Positions 26,087-35,326 of a DNA stretch of 46,726 nt are shown in pieces. Under the pieces are notes generated by a model, which worked only from the letters and a program-made list of their open reading frames with translations, had not been told where the DNA came from and did not search any database. The stretch is from JBPRGH01 sp051418055. Its GTDB lineage: Bacteria; Bacteroidota; Bacteroidia; Cytophagales; Cyclobacteriaceae. Positions within the stretch are counted from its first letter, which is position 1; each line of letters opens with the position of its first letter. The stretch spans positions 1 through 46,726 of the forward strand of contig JBPRGH010000112.1 of the NCBI GenBank assembly GCA_051418055.1. The letters run 5' to 3'. Both the position numbers and the translations under genes were made by a program.

Positions 26087-27362
26087 ATACCTCCACCAGT
26101 GCCTCTAACCCCATCCCTCTCGAGCCTTTCAATAAGATATGTGAATGCTCGGGCGGATGTTTTTCAAAGAAGCTGATAAGTTCTTTTTTCGTTTCAAAAT
26201 ATGTAGATCGGGGATATGCGGCATAAGCATCCATCATCAAAGGACCTACGAAATAAACCTGCTTAAACGATTGTTCATTGACAAGATCCCCTAATTTAAA
26301 ATGTTCTGCCTTTGTTGTGTCCCCAAGCTCAAGCATGTCACCCAGAATAACAATCTTATCTGATGCTTTCATCTGCCCAAAGCTCCTTACTGCCGCTTCC
26401 ATCGATGTCGGGTTAGCATTATAGGCATCAAGAATAACTGTATTGCTACCAAGTTTTACCACTTGTGACCTGTTATTTGCCGGTGTATAAGATTCTATGG
26501 CTCTTACTGCATCCTCAAGAGGCACATCAAAAAAGCTGCCTACACATATTGCTGCCGCAAAATTAGGAAAATTATATGCTCCTATAAGATTACTATTTAT
26601 CTGCTTCCCATTATCAAGTTGCATTTTCACCAAAGGGTCAGCATCCAGTAACTTTATATTACACGAATTCTCTCCATCCGGATATAAAACAGGGTTTTTA
26701 AATCTTTTGGCCATGTTTTTTAGTACCTCATCTTGAGTATTAATAAAAACCTGACCATTATTCTTTAACAGAAAATCATATAATTCGCTTTTCCCTCTTA
26801 TTATATTTTCAAAACCTCCAAACTCTCCGATATGTGCCTTACCTATATTTGTAATTAGCCCATGAGTAGGTTTTGCAATACGACATAGAGCTACAATTTC
26901 TCCAACATGATTGGCCCCCATTTCAATTATTGCTATCTCATGGTCCTGTATAGCTAAAATAGTTAATGGCACACCTATATGGTTATTCAGATTTCCTTTC
27001 GTTGCTATTACATTATACTTCTGTTCCAGAACTACTTTTAAAAGCTCTTTTGTTGTTGTTTTTCCATTGCTACCCGTTAAACTGAAAACTGGTATATCCA
27101 GCTGATCACGATGGTATATCGCTAGCTCCTGAAGTGATAATAAGCTATCTTTGACTAAATAAGCTTTTGAAGATGTGGCAAATGCAGGATCGTCCACTAC
27201 AGCCAGACGTGCCCCTTTCTTTAATGCTTCCCCGGCAAGAGTGTTGGCATTAAAATTAGGTCCGCGAAGAGCGAAGAAAATCTGATTGCTTAATATATTT
27301 CGTGTATCTGTTGATATACCCGAAGAGGCTTTAAATTCGTTATATAAGAAATTGATATCCAT
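26073..27362 (-). CDS. murF: UDP-N-acetylmuramoyl-tripeptide--D-Ala-D-Ala ligase
   Basis: MurF adds D-Ala-D-Ala to the UDP-MurNAc-tripeptide, the last cytoplasmic step of the peptidoglycan monomer. The 429-aa product has the Mur ligase N-domain (TDTRNI near 18-23), the ATP-binding loop LTGSNGKTTTKELL (95-108), the central-domain GNLNNHIGVPLT and EMGANHVGEI, and the C-domain DAYNANPTSM and GDMLELG. It stands alone, away from a dcw cluster. Its start codon is only 9 bp from the divergent start of the FG-GAP protein, and its 3' end overlaps yicC. Confidence 0.96.
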   Translation of the reverse strand: MDINFLYNEFKASSGISTDTRNILSNQIFFALRGPNFNANTLAGEALKKGARLAVVDDPAFATSSKAYLVKDSLLSLQELAIYHRDQLDIPVFSLTGSNGKTTTKELLKVVLEQKYNVIATKGNLNNHIGVPLTILAIQDHEIAIIEMGANHVGEIVALCRIAKPTHGLITNIGKAHIGEFGGFENIIRGKSELYDFLLKNNGQVFINTQDEVLKNMAKRFKNPVLYPDGENSCNIKLLDADPLVKMQLDNGKQINSNLIGAYNFPNFAAAICVGSFFDVPLEDAVRAIESYTPANNRSQVVKLGSNTVILDAYNANPTSMEAAVRSFGQMKASDKIVILGDMLELGDTTKAEHFKLGDLVNEQSFKQVYFVGPLMMDAYAAYPRSTYFETKKELISFFEKHPPEHSHILLKGSRGMGLEALVEVFKER

Positions 27363-27371
27363 ACTATAATA

Positions 27372-29492
27372 ATGTCTTTAAAATTAACATGTTTTCTGAT
27401 TTTTTTATTACCAATTATTGTTTCTGCTCAGGAATTTTTCCCCGTGCAGTCTGTAAAGGTTTTAAGGAATAATCAAATCATCCAAAACCCCTGGACTTTA
27501 GGCATTAATGCTGCACATGTCAATGGACTTGATCTTGATCTTGATGGTGCTGAAGATATTATTGTTTTTGAAAAAACAAGCTCTTCATTGCTTACTTTTA
27601 TTCGTGAAGGGTCTTCAGAATTTAGGTATGACCCTGGTTTTATTCCCCGACTGCCTACAATAAACCACTGGTTCCTTACCCGCGATATTAACGGCGATGG
27701 TAAGAAAGACATTTTTACCGCTGATCCACTTGGAATAAAAGTTTACCTCAATAATTTACCTGAAGGGTTTATTGAATATCCGGTTGCTCCGTTGCTAACT
27801 GAAACTTCCATTGGAACCATAAATATTTTTGTCTCTCAGGAAGATATTCCCGCCATTCAGGATATTGATAATGATGGAGATCTGGATATTGTAAATTTTC
27901 AATTATCAGGCACTACACTAGAATGGCATAAAAACCTTCAGGTGGAGGAGAACCTTACCGATACTATAAAATTTGAAAAACAGACTGATCAGTGGGGTAG
28001 TATCCGCATCTGCTCTTGTAGTGTTTTTGTGAACAGTGATGAGCAGTGCCCACCTGAGGGACGTATAAAACATGCAACAGGCCATGCACTTTTATTAAAG
28101 GACTCAGATGGTGATGGAGACCTTGATCTTATTTTTTCAGATAGCGAATGTGCCAACCTTCACCTGTTAAAAAATAATGGGACCAGTGTAAGTCCTGATT
28201 TTGAAAAAAATCGCTCTTCTTTTCTTTCAAGTAATATTTTTATGCCTTATCCTGCTCCTTTTTTAATTGATACAGATCAGGATGGTGATGAAGATCTGGT
28301 TGTAGGCACTAATTATGCTGCTACTAACACCGGCCGGGTTGATTATAAAAATTCCATGTGGCTATTTACAAATGATCGGTCTGATGAGCATCCTGAATTT
28401 AATTTCCAGCAAAGCAATTTTCTACAGGACCAGATGATAGATGTGGGACAGAATAGCAATGTTGTTTTTTTTGATCTTGATAATGATGGCGATGAGGATA
28501 TGATAGTCAGTAAATTTACAGATCGTTCCAATGAATTCAGGACCGGATTTAGCTACTACGAAAATACCGGATCCTATTCAGAACCTGAATTTAATTTTAT
28601 TACTGATGATCTTTATGGGTTATCAGGTTTCATGTTATACAATTTAAAAGCTCAGTTTATTGATGTAACCGGTGATAGAAAACCTGATTTTGTTTTTTCA
28701 GGAACAAGCTTAACAAATCCTCAAACAAATATTTATTATTTGGAAAATACAGGACTGGTTAGGTTCAATACAGATCTTGAACTTAAGACACTTGTATCTG
28801 GCCTGCCTTTTAACTCCAACTACCTTTTATCGGATATATTTTCAGATGGAAAACTTGATCTTTTGGTAACCTATAGTAGCAGGGTGACTCGTTTTGAGAG
28901 ATTTCAGGGAGATTTTACGGTAGCGGATGAGAATTTTCATTCTTTACCCGGCTCTGTCAATGGGCTGGAGATAGCAGATATTGATAATGACAACAGGCTT
29001 GATCTTATATATTCTCGTTTCGATGAAATAAAGATTATTCATGACTTTGAAAATCCACTCTCCGAGGAAACTGACGTGAAATTAATTGCTTCTAAAGAAG
29101 GTGACGCTCTCGGGCAGAGCCCTGGGAATAAATTACAGATAACGGCAAGAAAAATATTAGGTAATAATATCCCTGAACTTATTATTGGTAATAATCTTGG
29201 GGGCATAACTATATTAAAATCAACGAGCGCTTACCCCGATCCTATTGAAGATCCTTTGACAATCTATCCTAACCCGCTTTTTCCGGACAACAACCTGAAG
29301 CTACAGTCTCAGCGCAATCTATTGCTCTATATTCTGAATACAGAAGGAAAAATACTCGTTGGCCCAACGTACTTACCAGCCTTTGAATTTTATGAACTAA
29401 CCTTTGATAATCTTGCCGCAGGGATGTACATCATACATGTATTGGTTGATAACGAAACCAGCTGGCAAAGGAAATTTGTAATAACAAAATGA
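27372..29492 (+). CDS. Secreted FG-GAP/VCBS-repeat protein with T9SS sorting domain
   Basis: A likely cargo of the type IX secretion system. The 706-aa product has a signal peptide (LTCFLIFLLPIIVSAQ) and many FG-GAP calcium-binding loops: DLDLDGAED, DINGDGKKD, DIDNDGDLD, DSDGDGDLD, DTDQDGDED, DLDNDGDED and DIDNDNRLD. These form a beta-propeller. The last ~75 residues are a type A C-terminal sorting domain, beginning IYPNPLFPDNNLKL and ending in WQRKFVITK. Adhesion or carbohydrate binding on the surface is plausible. It overlaps the next gene by 4 bp. Confidence 0.9.
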   Translation: MSLKLTCFLIFLLPIIVSAQEFFPVQSVKVLRNNQIIQNPWTLGINAAHVNGLDLDLDGAEDIIVFEKTSSSLLTFIREGSSEFRYDPGFIPRLPTINHWFLTRDINGDGKKDIFTADPLGIKVYLNNLPEGFIEYPVAPLLTETSIGTINIFVSQEDIPAIQDIDNDGDLDIVNFQLSGTTLEWHKNLQVEENLTDTIKFEKQTDQWGSIRICSCSVFVNSDEQCPPEGRIKHATGHALLLKDSDGDGDLDLIFSDSECANLHLLKNNGTSVSPDFEKNRSSFLSSNIFMPYPAPFLIDTDQDGDEDLVVGTNYAATNTGRVDYKNSMWLFTNDRSDEHPEFNFQQSNFLQDQMIDVGQNSNVVFFDLDNDGDEDMIVSKFTDRSNEFRTGFSYYENTGSYSEPEFNFITDDLYGLSGFMLYNLKAQFIDVTGDRKPDFVFSGTSLTNPQTNIYYLENTGLVRFNTDLELKTLVSGLPFNSNYLLSDIFSDGKLDLLVTYSSRVTRFERFQGDFTVADENFHSLPGSVNGLEIADIDNDNRLDLIYSRFDEIKIIHDFENPLSEETDVKLIASKEGDALGQSPGNKLQITARKILGNNIPELIIGNNLGGITILKSTSAYPDPIEDPLTIYPNPLFPDNNLKLQSQRNLLLYILNTEGKILVGPTYLPAFEFYELTFDNLAAGMYIIHVLVDNETSWQRKFVITK

Positions 29493-29872
29493 TCCTATAC
29501 CTGCAGCTAATTAATGATCCTCTTGAAGCTTTTGTCACAGATCCAACTGCCGAATTAAAAGCTGCATTCCCGAATGAAGAAGTTCTTTCTTTGGATAACT
29601 ACTCAGAAGAATGGCTTGTAAAAAATGTCATTGCTCTTAGTCAGACGGAGGAGAATATTAAACTAATTATTTTTCGCCAGGATACAGCAGAATTTAAAAA
29701 CCTTCAGCCTTTAATTATTCAGATCCCTCAATTTAAAAATCCTGTGATCCTTTATAAAGGACTAGCAACACCATTAATTCAAAAAATGAATTCAATAAAA
29801 AACATCCATCTTAATATTTTAGAGGAAAACCAGGATATTATTACAGCAGCAAAATTATTTTTTAAAGATTGA
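29489..29872 (+). CDS. Small hypothetical protein (127 aa)
   Basis: No family is recognised. It starts in the ATGA overlap with the FG-GAP gene, so it is translationally coupled to it. The product is a cytoplasmic-looking alpha/beta protein without signal peptide, membrane segment or cysteines, moderately acidic. It ends AAKLFFKD and overlaps the convergent amidase gene by 11 bp. The coupling and a normal composition argue that it is real. Confidence 0.65.
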   Translation: MILYLQLINDPLEAFVTDPTAELKAAFPNEEVLSLDNYSEEWLVKNVIALSQTEENIKLIIFRQDTAEFKNLQPLIIQIPQFKNPVILYKGLATPLIQKMNSIKNIHLNILEENQDIITAAKLFFKD

Positions 29873-30653
29873 TTGAGAATTTATCGGCATCCAGATAAAA
29901 GGGGAAACGATCCCGAAAAGCTTTCATCGGTTCATATTCCAGATTAACTACTACAATCTCCTCTTTTTCCGAAGGAGCATGTATAACATCACCTTTAAAA
30001 CTATAAGCTGCAGAATGTCCGCAATAAGGGACATCATTACCGTCCACACCCACTCTGTTTACTCCAATACTATAAGAAAGATTTTCAATAGCACGTGCCT
30101 GTAATAGTGCATCCCAGGCATTGACACGCGGGCTTGGCCAATTGGCCACATAAATTAACAGATCAAAATCATATCCTTTTTCAGTATATATATTTCTGCT
30201 CCACACCGGAAATCTCAAATCATAGCAAATGAGCGGACATATCTTCCATCCTTTATACTCCACTACAAGGCGATCCCTTCCCGGTATATAGCTTTCATGC
30301 TCCCCCGCCATCCTGAACAAATGACGCTTATCGTAATGCTGATATTTGCCGTCAGGTGCCATCCATATAAGTCTGTTGTAGTATTTATCACCGTCTCTGA
30401 TAATAATGCTTCCCGTTATTACCGCTTTTGTCTGTTTTGCCATCTGTTCCATCCATTTTACAGTGGCAGTGCCCATTACTTCTGCAAGAGCGGCTGCATC
30501 CATTGAAAAACCGGTGGTGAACATTTCAGGCAGAATGATTATATCCACCTCCTCTTCAAGCTGCCAGATCTTTTCCTCAAACATGGCACGATTGGCCGAA
30601 GGATTATGCCAGTGAAGCGGCGATTGTATAAAGGCTATTTTTAGATCTTGCAT
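29862..30653 (-). CDS. Nitrilase-superfamily amidase, omega-amidase (YafV) type
   Basis: This enzyme hydrolyses omega-amides such as alpha-ketoglutaramate. The catalytic triad of the carbon-nitrogen hydrolase family is present: E43 (LPEMFTTGF), K109 (YDKRHLF) and C143 (PLICYDLRFP). The 263-aa length is right for the YafV/Nit2 group. Its start lies inside the 3' end of the aminotransferase gene (13-bp overlap), so the two are coupled. This pairing agrees with the known coupling of omega-amidases to glutamine transaminases in methionine salvage. The exact substrate is inferred. Confidence 0.9.
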   Translation of the reverse strand: MQDLKIAFIQSPLHWHNPSANRAMFEEKIWQLEEEVDIIILPEMFTTGFSMDAAALAEVMGTATVKWMEQMAKQTKAVITGSIIIRDGDKYYNRLIWMAPDGKYQHYDKRHLFRMAGEHESYIPGRDRLVVEYKGWKICPLICYDLRFPVWSRNIYTEKGYDFDLLIYVANWPSPRVNAWDALLQARAIENLSYSIGVNRVGVDGNDVPYCGHSAAYSFKGDVIHAPSEKEEIVVVNLEYEPMKAFRDRFPFYLDADKFSINL

Positions 30654-31783
30654 AAAATTTCAGCAGCTTTTTCAAGTGTATCTTTTTCTTTTGCAAAGCA
30701 GAACCTTAGCATTTGGTTATCCTGCCTGTCCTGATAAAAAACAGAAATTGGAATTGATGCTACCTTATGTTCTTTGGTAAGCCATTCTGCCATCTCCACA
30801 TCAGGTTTATCTGATATATTTTTAAAGCTGAGGAGTTGGAAATAAGTACCGGAGCAGGGTACTACCTGAAATCGAGAGTCTTTCAATTTCTCAATAAAAA
30901 AATCTCTTTTTTCCTGGAAAGCACCCGGCAAATACTCATAATTTTCAGGATCAGTAATAAATTCTGCAAAAGCAGTTTGCACAGGCGTATTTACGCTAAA
31001 AGTAATAAACTGATGCATCTTTTTAATCTCTTTCATCAGAAATTCAGGAGCAACAGCATAACCAACTTTCCACCCTGTAGCATGGAATGTTTTCCCAAAA
31101 GAATAAATAGCTACTCCATTATTTCTCAGGACCTCTGATTTTAAAATGCTAAGATGGGGCTTATAATCAAAGATTATCCACTCATAAACCTCATCAGAGA
31201 TGACTATAATATTTTTTTCTTCTACAATTTTCTCCAGCCTTTTTATATCTTCCTCTTCTAAAACAGCACCTGTAGGATTATGCGGAGTATTTATAATAAT
31301 AGCTCTGGTTTTTGAGGATATTTTTTTATCTACCTGATCCCAATCAATTTTAAAATCAGGCTGTCTTAAAGGTATATGTACAGGTTTACCCCCGTTGAGG
31401 CGAATAGCAGGATCATAACTATCATAAGCAGGATCAAAGACAATAACTTCATCCCCTTTATGTATTAATGCCTGAAAAGTGGCAAATAAAGCTTCTGTAG
31501 CACCTGAAGTCACTACCATTTCCGTTAAAGGATCCGGTGCATAATTATGCCTGCCATCGATCATTTTACTAATGCTTTTTAAAAGCGCAGGCACTCCTGG
31601 CATGGGTGCATACTGATTATGCCCCTCCTGCATTTTACTGTAAATCAGATCTATCAACCTTTCATCTACAGGAAAATCAGGAAATCCCTGGGAAAGGTTT
31701 ATGGCCCCTTCTTCATTAGCCATCTTTGACATGACAGTAAAGATTGATGTTTCTACATCAGGCAATTTTGATTTATGAGACAT
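30641..31783 (-). CDS. Methionine/glutamine-type PLP aminotransferase (YbdL-like)
   Basis: A fold-type I, class I/II aminotransferase, probably for methionine, glutamine and aromatic keto acids (YbdL/kynurenine aminotransferase group). Visible features are SQGFPDF (31-37), TSGATEAL, PHNPTGAVL (168-176), SDEVYEW and the PLP lysine K231 in SFGKTFHATGWKVG. The 380-aa length is normal. It starts 8 bp after the deformylase stop on the same strand and overlaps the downstream amidase gene, forming a def-aminotransferase-amidase unit. Confidence 0.92.
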   Translation of the reverse strand: MSHKSKLPDVETSIFTVMSKMANEEGAINLSQGFPDFPVDERLIDLIYSKMQEGHNQYAPMPGVPALLKSISKMIDGRHNYAPDPLTEMVVTSGATEALFATFQALIHKGDEVIVFDPAYDSYDPAIRLNGGKPVHIPLRQPDFKIDWDQVDKKISSKTRAIIINTPHNPTGAVLEEEDIKRLEKIVEEKNIIVISDEVYEWIIFDYKPHLSILKSEVLRNNGVAIYSFGKTFHATGWKVGYAVAPEFLMKEIKKMHQFITFSVNTPVQTAFAEFITDPENYEYLPGAFQEKRDFFIEKLKDSRFQVVPCSGTYFQLLSFKNISDKPDVEMAEWLTKEHKVASIPISVFYQDRQDNQMLRFCFAKEKDTLEKAAEILCKI

Positions 31784-31791
31784 AATTCATC

Positions 31792-32340
31792 TTATTTTGG
31801 AACTGCAATACGATAGTCGGCTTTCACTTTGCCCTTAGAGATATTCTGAAGCTTTCCTTTTAGTAATCGTTTTTTAAAGGGAGAGAGTTTATCAGTAAAT
31901 AATATCCCTTCAATATGATCATATTCATGTTGGATGATCCTGGCTTTTATACCGTCATAAACATCTTCATGCTCTTCCCAGTTTTCATCAAAATATTTAA
32001 TTCTTACTGTTTCCGGGCGCGTTACATTTTCTCTTATATTTGGAATGCTCAGGCAGCCTTCTTCATACTCCCATTCTTCGCCTTTCTCTTCTATAATTTC
32101 AGGATTAACAAAAACCTTCCTGAAGCCATCCGTTTCTTTCTCCTCTAAAGGAGATGCATCCACCACAAACATTCTCAGGCTTTTGCCAATTTGTGGGGCA
32201 GCAAGTCCAACACCGCTGGCAGCTTCCATGGTTTCAAAAAGATCTTCAGAAAGCTTTTTCAGGTCAAGCTCATCCTTTTCAATATTTTGTGCCTTTTTCT
32301 TCAGCACAGGATCACCATAAACGACTATAGGATATATCAT
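31792..32340 (-). CDS. def: Peptide deformylase
   Basis: This metalloenzyme removes the formyl group from new proteins. All three motifs are present in 182 aa: GVGLAAPQ (43-50), EGCLS (C96 ligand) and HEYDH (H138, E139, H142). The start is ATG 32340, 35 bp after ruvX; the aminotransferase follows after 8 bp. Confidence 0.97.
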   Translation of the reverse strand: MIYPIVVYGDPVLKKKAQNIEKDELDLKKLSEDLFETMEAASGVGLAAPQIGKSLRMFVVDASPLEEKETDGFRKVFVNPEIIEEKGEEWEYEEGCLSIPNIRENVTRPETVRIKYFDENWEEHEDVYDGIKARIIQHEYDHIEGILFTDKLSPFKKRLLKGKLQNISKGKVKADYRIAVPK

Positions 32341-32375
32341 TCTATAAAAAATATCTTTTTACAAAGTTAGTAAGA

Positions 32376-32786
32376 TTACTGACGCTCCATAAACGATTGC
32401 AAGATAATAGAGGCGCTTATTTTATCAATATTCTCTTTTTTTCTTCGTTCTTTCTTGCTCATACCACCGGCAATCATAGCATCAAACGCCATTTTTGAAG
32501 TAAAACGTTCATCTATTTGATGCAAAGGGATATCCTGATATTTTGCTTCGAATCTTGTAATAAAATTTTTTACCGATTTTGTAGCATCAGTATCCCTTCC
32601 TCTTAAATCTACCGGAACACCAATAACAACTGCATCGACAACTTCTTTGTTAAAGTAGTCCTCAAGAAATTTCCAAAGAAAATGGGTCGGCACCGTTTCA
32701 AGAGGAGAAGCTATAATTTTTGAAGGATCTGTAACCGCAATACCGGTTCTTTTTAGTCCATAATCTATGGCCAGTAATCGTCCCAA
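32376..32786 (-). CDS. ruvX: Putative Holliday-junction resolvase RuvX/YqgF
   Basis: A small RNase H-fold nuclease involved in rRNA maturation or recombination. The 136-aa product has the conserved start GRLLAIDYGLKRTGIAVTD, then VVIGVPVDLRG and IDERFTS. The start codon is TTG, immediately after the in-frame TAA of the upstream gene, with no spacer. No other start would keep the conserved N-terminus. Translation therefore depends on reinitiation or coupling with the RIC-like gene. Confidence 0.95.
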   Translation of the reverse strand: MGRLLAIDYGLKRTGIAVTDPSKIIASPLETVPTHFLWKFLEDYFNKEVVDAVVIGVPVDLRGRDTDATKSVKNFITRFEAKYQDIPLHQIDERFTSKMAFDAMIAGGMSKKERRKKENIDKISASIILQSFMERQ

Positions 32787-33539
32787 TTAGTTAAGCTTAA
32801 TTACTTCCTGGTATTTTTTCAGTATTTGATCTTCAAGCTGTAAAGCTTTCGGGAACAGGATATGATTCTCAATCATGGCGTGTGTACGCAGCTTTTCTTC
32901 AAAGGCCTTTAATTCAGAAAAAATAACCTTTAGATGTAGAGGAGCATGTGATGGCAAATGATATTGATTTGTAATTCTTCTTACGCTGCGCATCTCATCA
33001 TCATGCTCAGAATGTTCTACAGCATAGTGTTGTAAAGAATACTTTTCAACAGACATATATTGTCTTGATGTGAGATAACCTTGCTCCTGTGCCTTTTTTA
33101 ACAATTCGATATATGAAAATAAAGAATCTTCCTCCTCATATATATGATGAATGAAATCCTCTGCAAAAAGCGGAAAAACAATCTTTAAATCTATAACTAT
33201 TTGCTCGTAGCCAATATGTTTTTCATCTAGATTCTTTATGAGGTGAGAAATATAAGGAAGATCTTTTTTGATAAAGACAGAATGTGAATGCTTGAGATAT
33301 TCAACTATTAAATTAATAGGATAATTAATAAGCTCTCGTAGCTCATTTTTTTTATTGCTTTTAGCTGCCGCTTCAAGATTTTGTATAACCTGCTTTACTT
33401 TTACGCCATTTCCTTTGCATGCCTCTTCCAGTGTATGGTTAGGATAACGATAAAATTGAATGCCAAAGTAATACAGCACCGAAGCATAGATATGATTGGT
33501 TGAAACTAATGATACTATTTTAGAGGAACCCTGCAGCAT
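32787..33539 (-). CDS. RIC/YtfE-like di-iron (hemerythrin-fold) protein
   Basis: The protein resembles repair-of-iron-centres (RIC, YtfE/ScdA) proteins. The N-terminal ~55 residues look like the ScdA_N domain (TLEEACKGNGV), but the usual Cys-Cys-Gly is replaced by FYRYP, leaving only C41. The rest is a four-helix hemerythrin-type domain with candidate iron ligands H84/H86, H131/H132, E136, H176/H179, H220 and E224, at spacings close to E. coli YtfE. The 250-aa length is normal. It is the first gene of a minus-strand run with ruvX and def and is divergent from the S41 peptidase. Confidence 0.8.
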   Translation of the reverse strand: MLQGSSKIVSLVSTNHIYASVLYYFGIQFYRYPNHTLEEACKGNGVKVKQVIQNLEAAAKSNKKNELRELINYPINLIVEYLKHSHSVFIKKDLPYISHLIKNLDEKHIGYEQIVIDLKIVFPLFAEDFIHHIYEEEDSLFSYIELLKKAQEQGYLTSRQYMSVEKYSLQHYAVEHSEHDDEMRSVRRITNQYHLPSHAPLHLKVIFSELKAFEEKLRTHAMIENHILFPKALQLEDQILKKYQEVIKLN

Positions 33540-33697
33540 CCAAACTTTGTTTAGAAATAGACGTAAAGATAAAAAACCTAAACGTAAATAATCAAGGTTA
33601 ACATTAAATATGATATAAACGTTGAATAATTATACTAACATTTTATAAGTTTAACCTTCCCAAAAGATATTTATAAATTTAATTCTTTAATAACTTA

Positions 33698-35323
33698 ATG
33701 AAAGAAAAATATAAAAACTCCTCATATCAGATCAAATTACCATTATTTCTGGCATTTGGACTGGCAGCCGGTATCTTAATAGGTGCCACTTTTTCTGATA
33801 CCCGCACAAAGCAGGAAGATCTTGGTAAAAGCCTACAGAAATTTAAGGAGGTGCTTACATTAATTGACCGCAATTATGTGGACGAGGTTAATTCAGAAAA
33901 ATTAGTTGAAGATGCTATTATTCAGATGCTTGATGAGCTTGATCCTCATAGTGCCTATATACCCGCAGAAGAACGTGCACGAGCTAATGAGGCCCTACAG
34001 GGAAATTTTGAAGGAATCGGAATAGAATTCAATATTTTTAAAGATACTATTGTTGTGGTATCCCCATTAGGAGGTGGACCAAGTGAAGCGGCGGGTTTAA
34101 GACCCGGTGATAAAATTATAAAAGTAGATGGAGAAAATGTTGCAGGAATTGGCATTACCAATCTTGATGTACAGAAACATCTTAAAGGCCCCAAAGGATC
34201 AAAGGTTGACGTGACTGTAAAACGCAGATCAGCTAAAGAGCCCATTACCTACACTATTACTCGTGATAAAATACCACAACATTCAGTAGAGGCAAGTTAT
34301 ATTGTCAGAGATGATATAGGTTATATTAAAATCAGCAGGTTTAGCGCTACTACCTATCAGGAGTTTATCGAAGCTCTGAAAAACCTGAAGCAAAAAGGTA
34401 TGGAAAAATTAATTCTTGACCTTCAGGGAAACCCCGGCGGGTATATGAATCATGCAATCCAGATCACGGATGAATTTCTGCCTGATGGTAATAAAATTGT
34501 TTATACTAAAGGAAAGCAGGCAAGGTTTAATACTGATGCCGAAGCTAAACGAAAAGGGATGTTTGAAAAAGGTGACCTAATCGTTCTGGTGAATGAAGGT
34601 AGTGCAAGTGCATCTGAAATTGTTTCCGGAGCACTTCAGGATAATGACCGTGCGCTGATCGTGGGCCGCCGTACCTTTGGTAAAGGACTTGTACAGCAAC
34701 CTATTGAGCTCAGCGACGGAAGTGAGTTAAGACTCACTATTTCCCGCTACTATACCCCTAGCGGTCGCTCAATACAAAAGCCCTATGAAGATGGTAAATA
34801 TGGCGAAGACCTGCTTAAACGATACGAGCATGGAGAGCTTTTTAATGTGGATAGTATTCAGTTCAATGATTCTTTAAAATATAAAACCAAGTCAGGAAGA
34901 GTAGTATATGGTGGGGGTGGTATAATGCCTGATTTCTTTGTGCCTCTGGATACAACCCAGGCCTCTACATACCTGAATCAGCTTTATAATCTTAATGTTG
35001 TACAGGAGTATACATTCCAGTACGTTCGTGACAATGCTAAAAGGCTCGAGAAGTTATCCATTGAGGAGTTTCAGAAGCAGTTTAAAGTTACCGATGCAAT
35101 GCTTCAGGATCTGACACAGTTGGGAAAAACATATGATGTAAAACCCAAACCGGAACAATTAGAGGAGAATAAAGAGCTTTTTAAGCTGCATATTAAAGCA
35201 CAAATAGCACGACAGGTATGGGGCAATGATGGCTTCTATCCTATCTTTAATGAAACAAATGAAGTACTACAGAAGGCAGTTAATTTATTTGATGAAACTG
35301 ATGAATTAGAAAGTAAACTATAG
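33698..35323 (+). CDS. C-terminal processing peptidase (S41)
   Basis: A periplasmic serine peptidase that trims or degrades envelope proteins. The N-terminus has a membrane anchor or signal (LPLFLAFGLAAGILIGATF), followed by the N-terminal helical part (DPHSAYIPAEE), a PDZ domain (GIGIEFNIFKDTIVVVSPL... LRPGDKIIKVDG) and the S41 core. The catalytic Ser is in NEGSASASEIVSGALQD and the Lys in RTFGKGLVQ. 541 aa is normal for Bacteroidota CtpA-like enzymes. hmgA begins 3 bp after its stop. Confidence 0.94.
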   Translation: MKEKYKNSSYQIKLPLFLAFGLAAGILIGATFSDTRTKQEDLGKSLQKFKEVLTLIDRNYVDEVNSEKLVEDAIIQMLDELDPHSAYIPAEERARANEALQGNFEGIGIEFNIFKDTIVVVSPLGGGPSEAAGLRPGDKIIKVDGENVAGIGITNLDVQKHLKGPKGSKVDVTVKRRSAKEPITYTITRDKIPQHSVEASYIVRDDIGYIKISRFSATTYQEFIEALKNLKQKGMEKLILDLQGNPGGYMNHAIQITDEFLPDGNKIVYTKGKQARFNTDAEAKRKGMFEKGDLIVLVNEGSASASEIVSGALQDNDRALIVGRRTFGKGLVQQPIELSDGSELRLTISRYYTPSGRSIQKPYEDGKYGEDLLKRYEHGELFNVDSIQFNDSLKYKTKSGRVVYGGGGIMPDFFVPLDTTQASTYLNQLYNLNVVQEYTFQYVRDNAKRLEKLSIEEFQKQFKVTDAMLQDLTQLGKTYDVKPKPEQLEENKELFKLHIKAQIARQVWGNDGFYPIFNETNEVLQKAVNLFDETDELESKL

Positions 35324-35326
35324 AAG

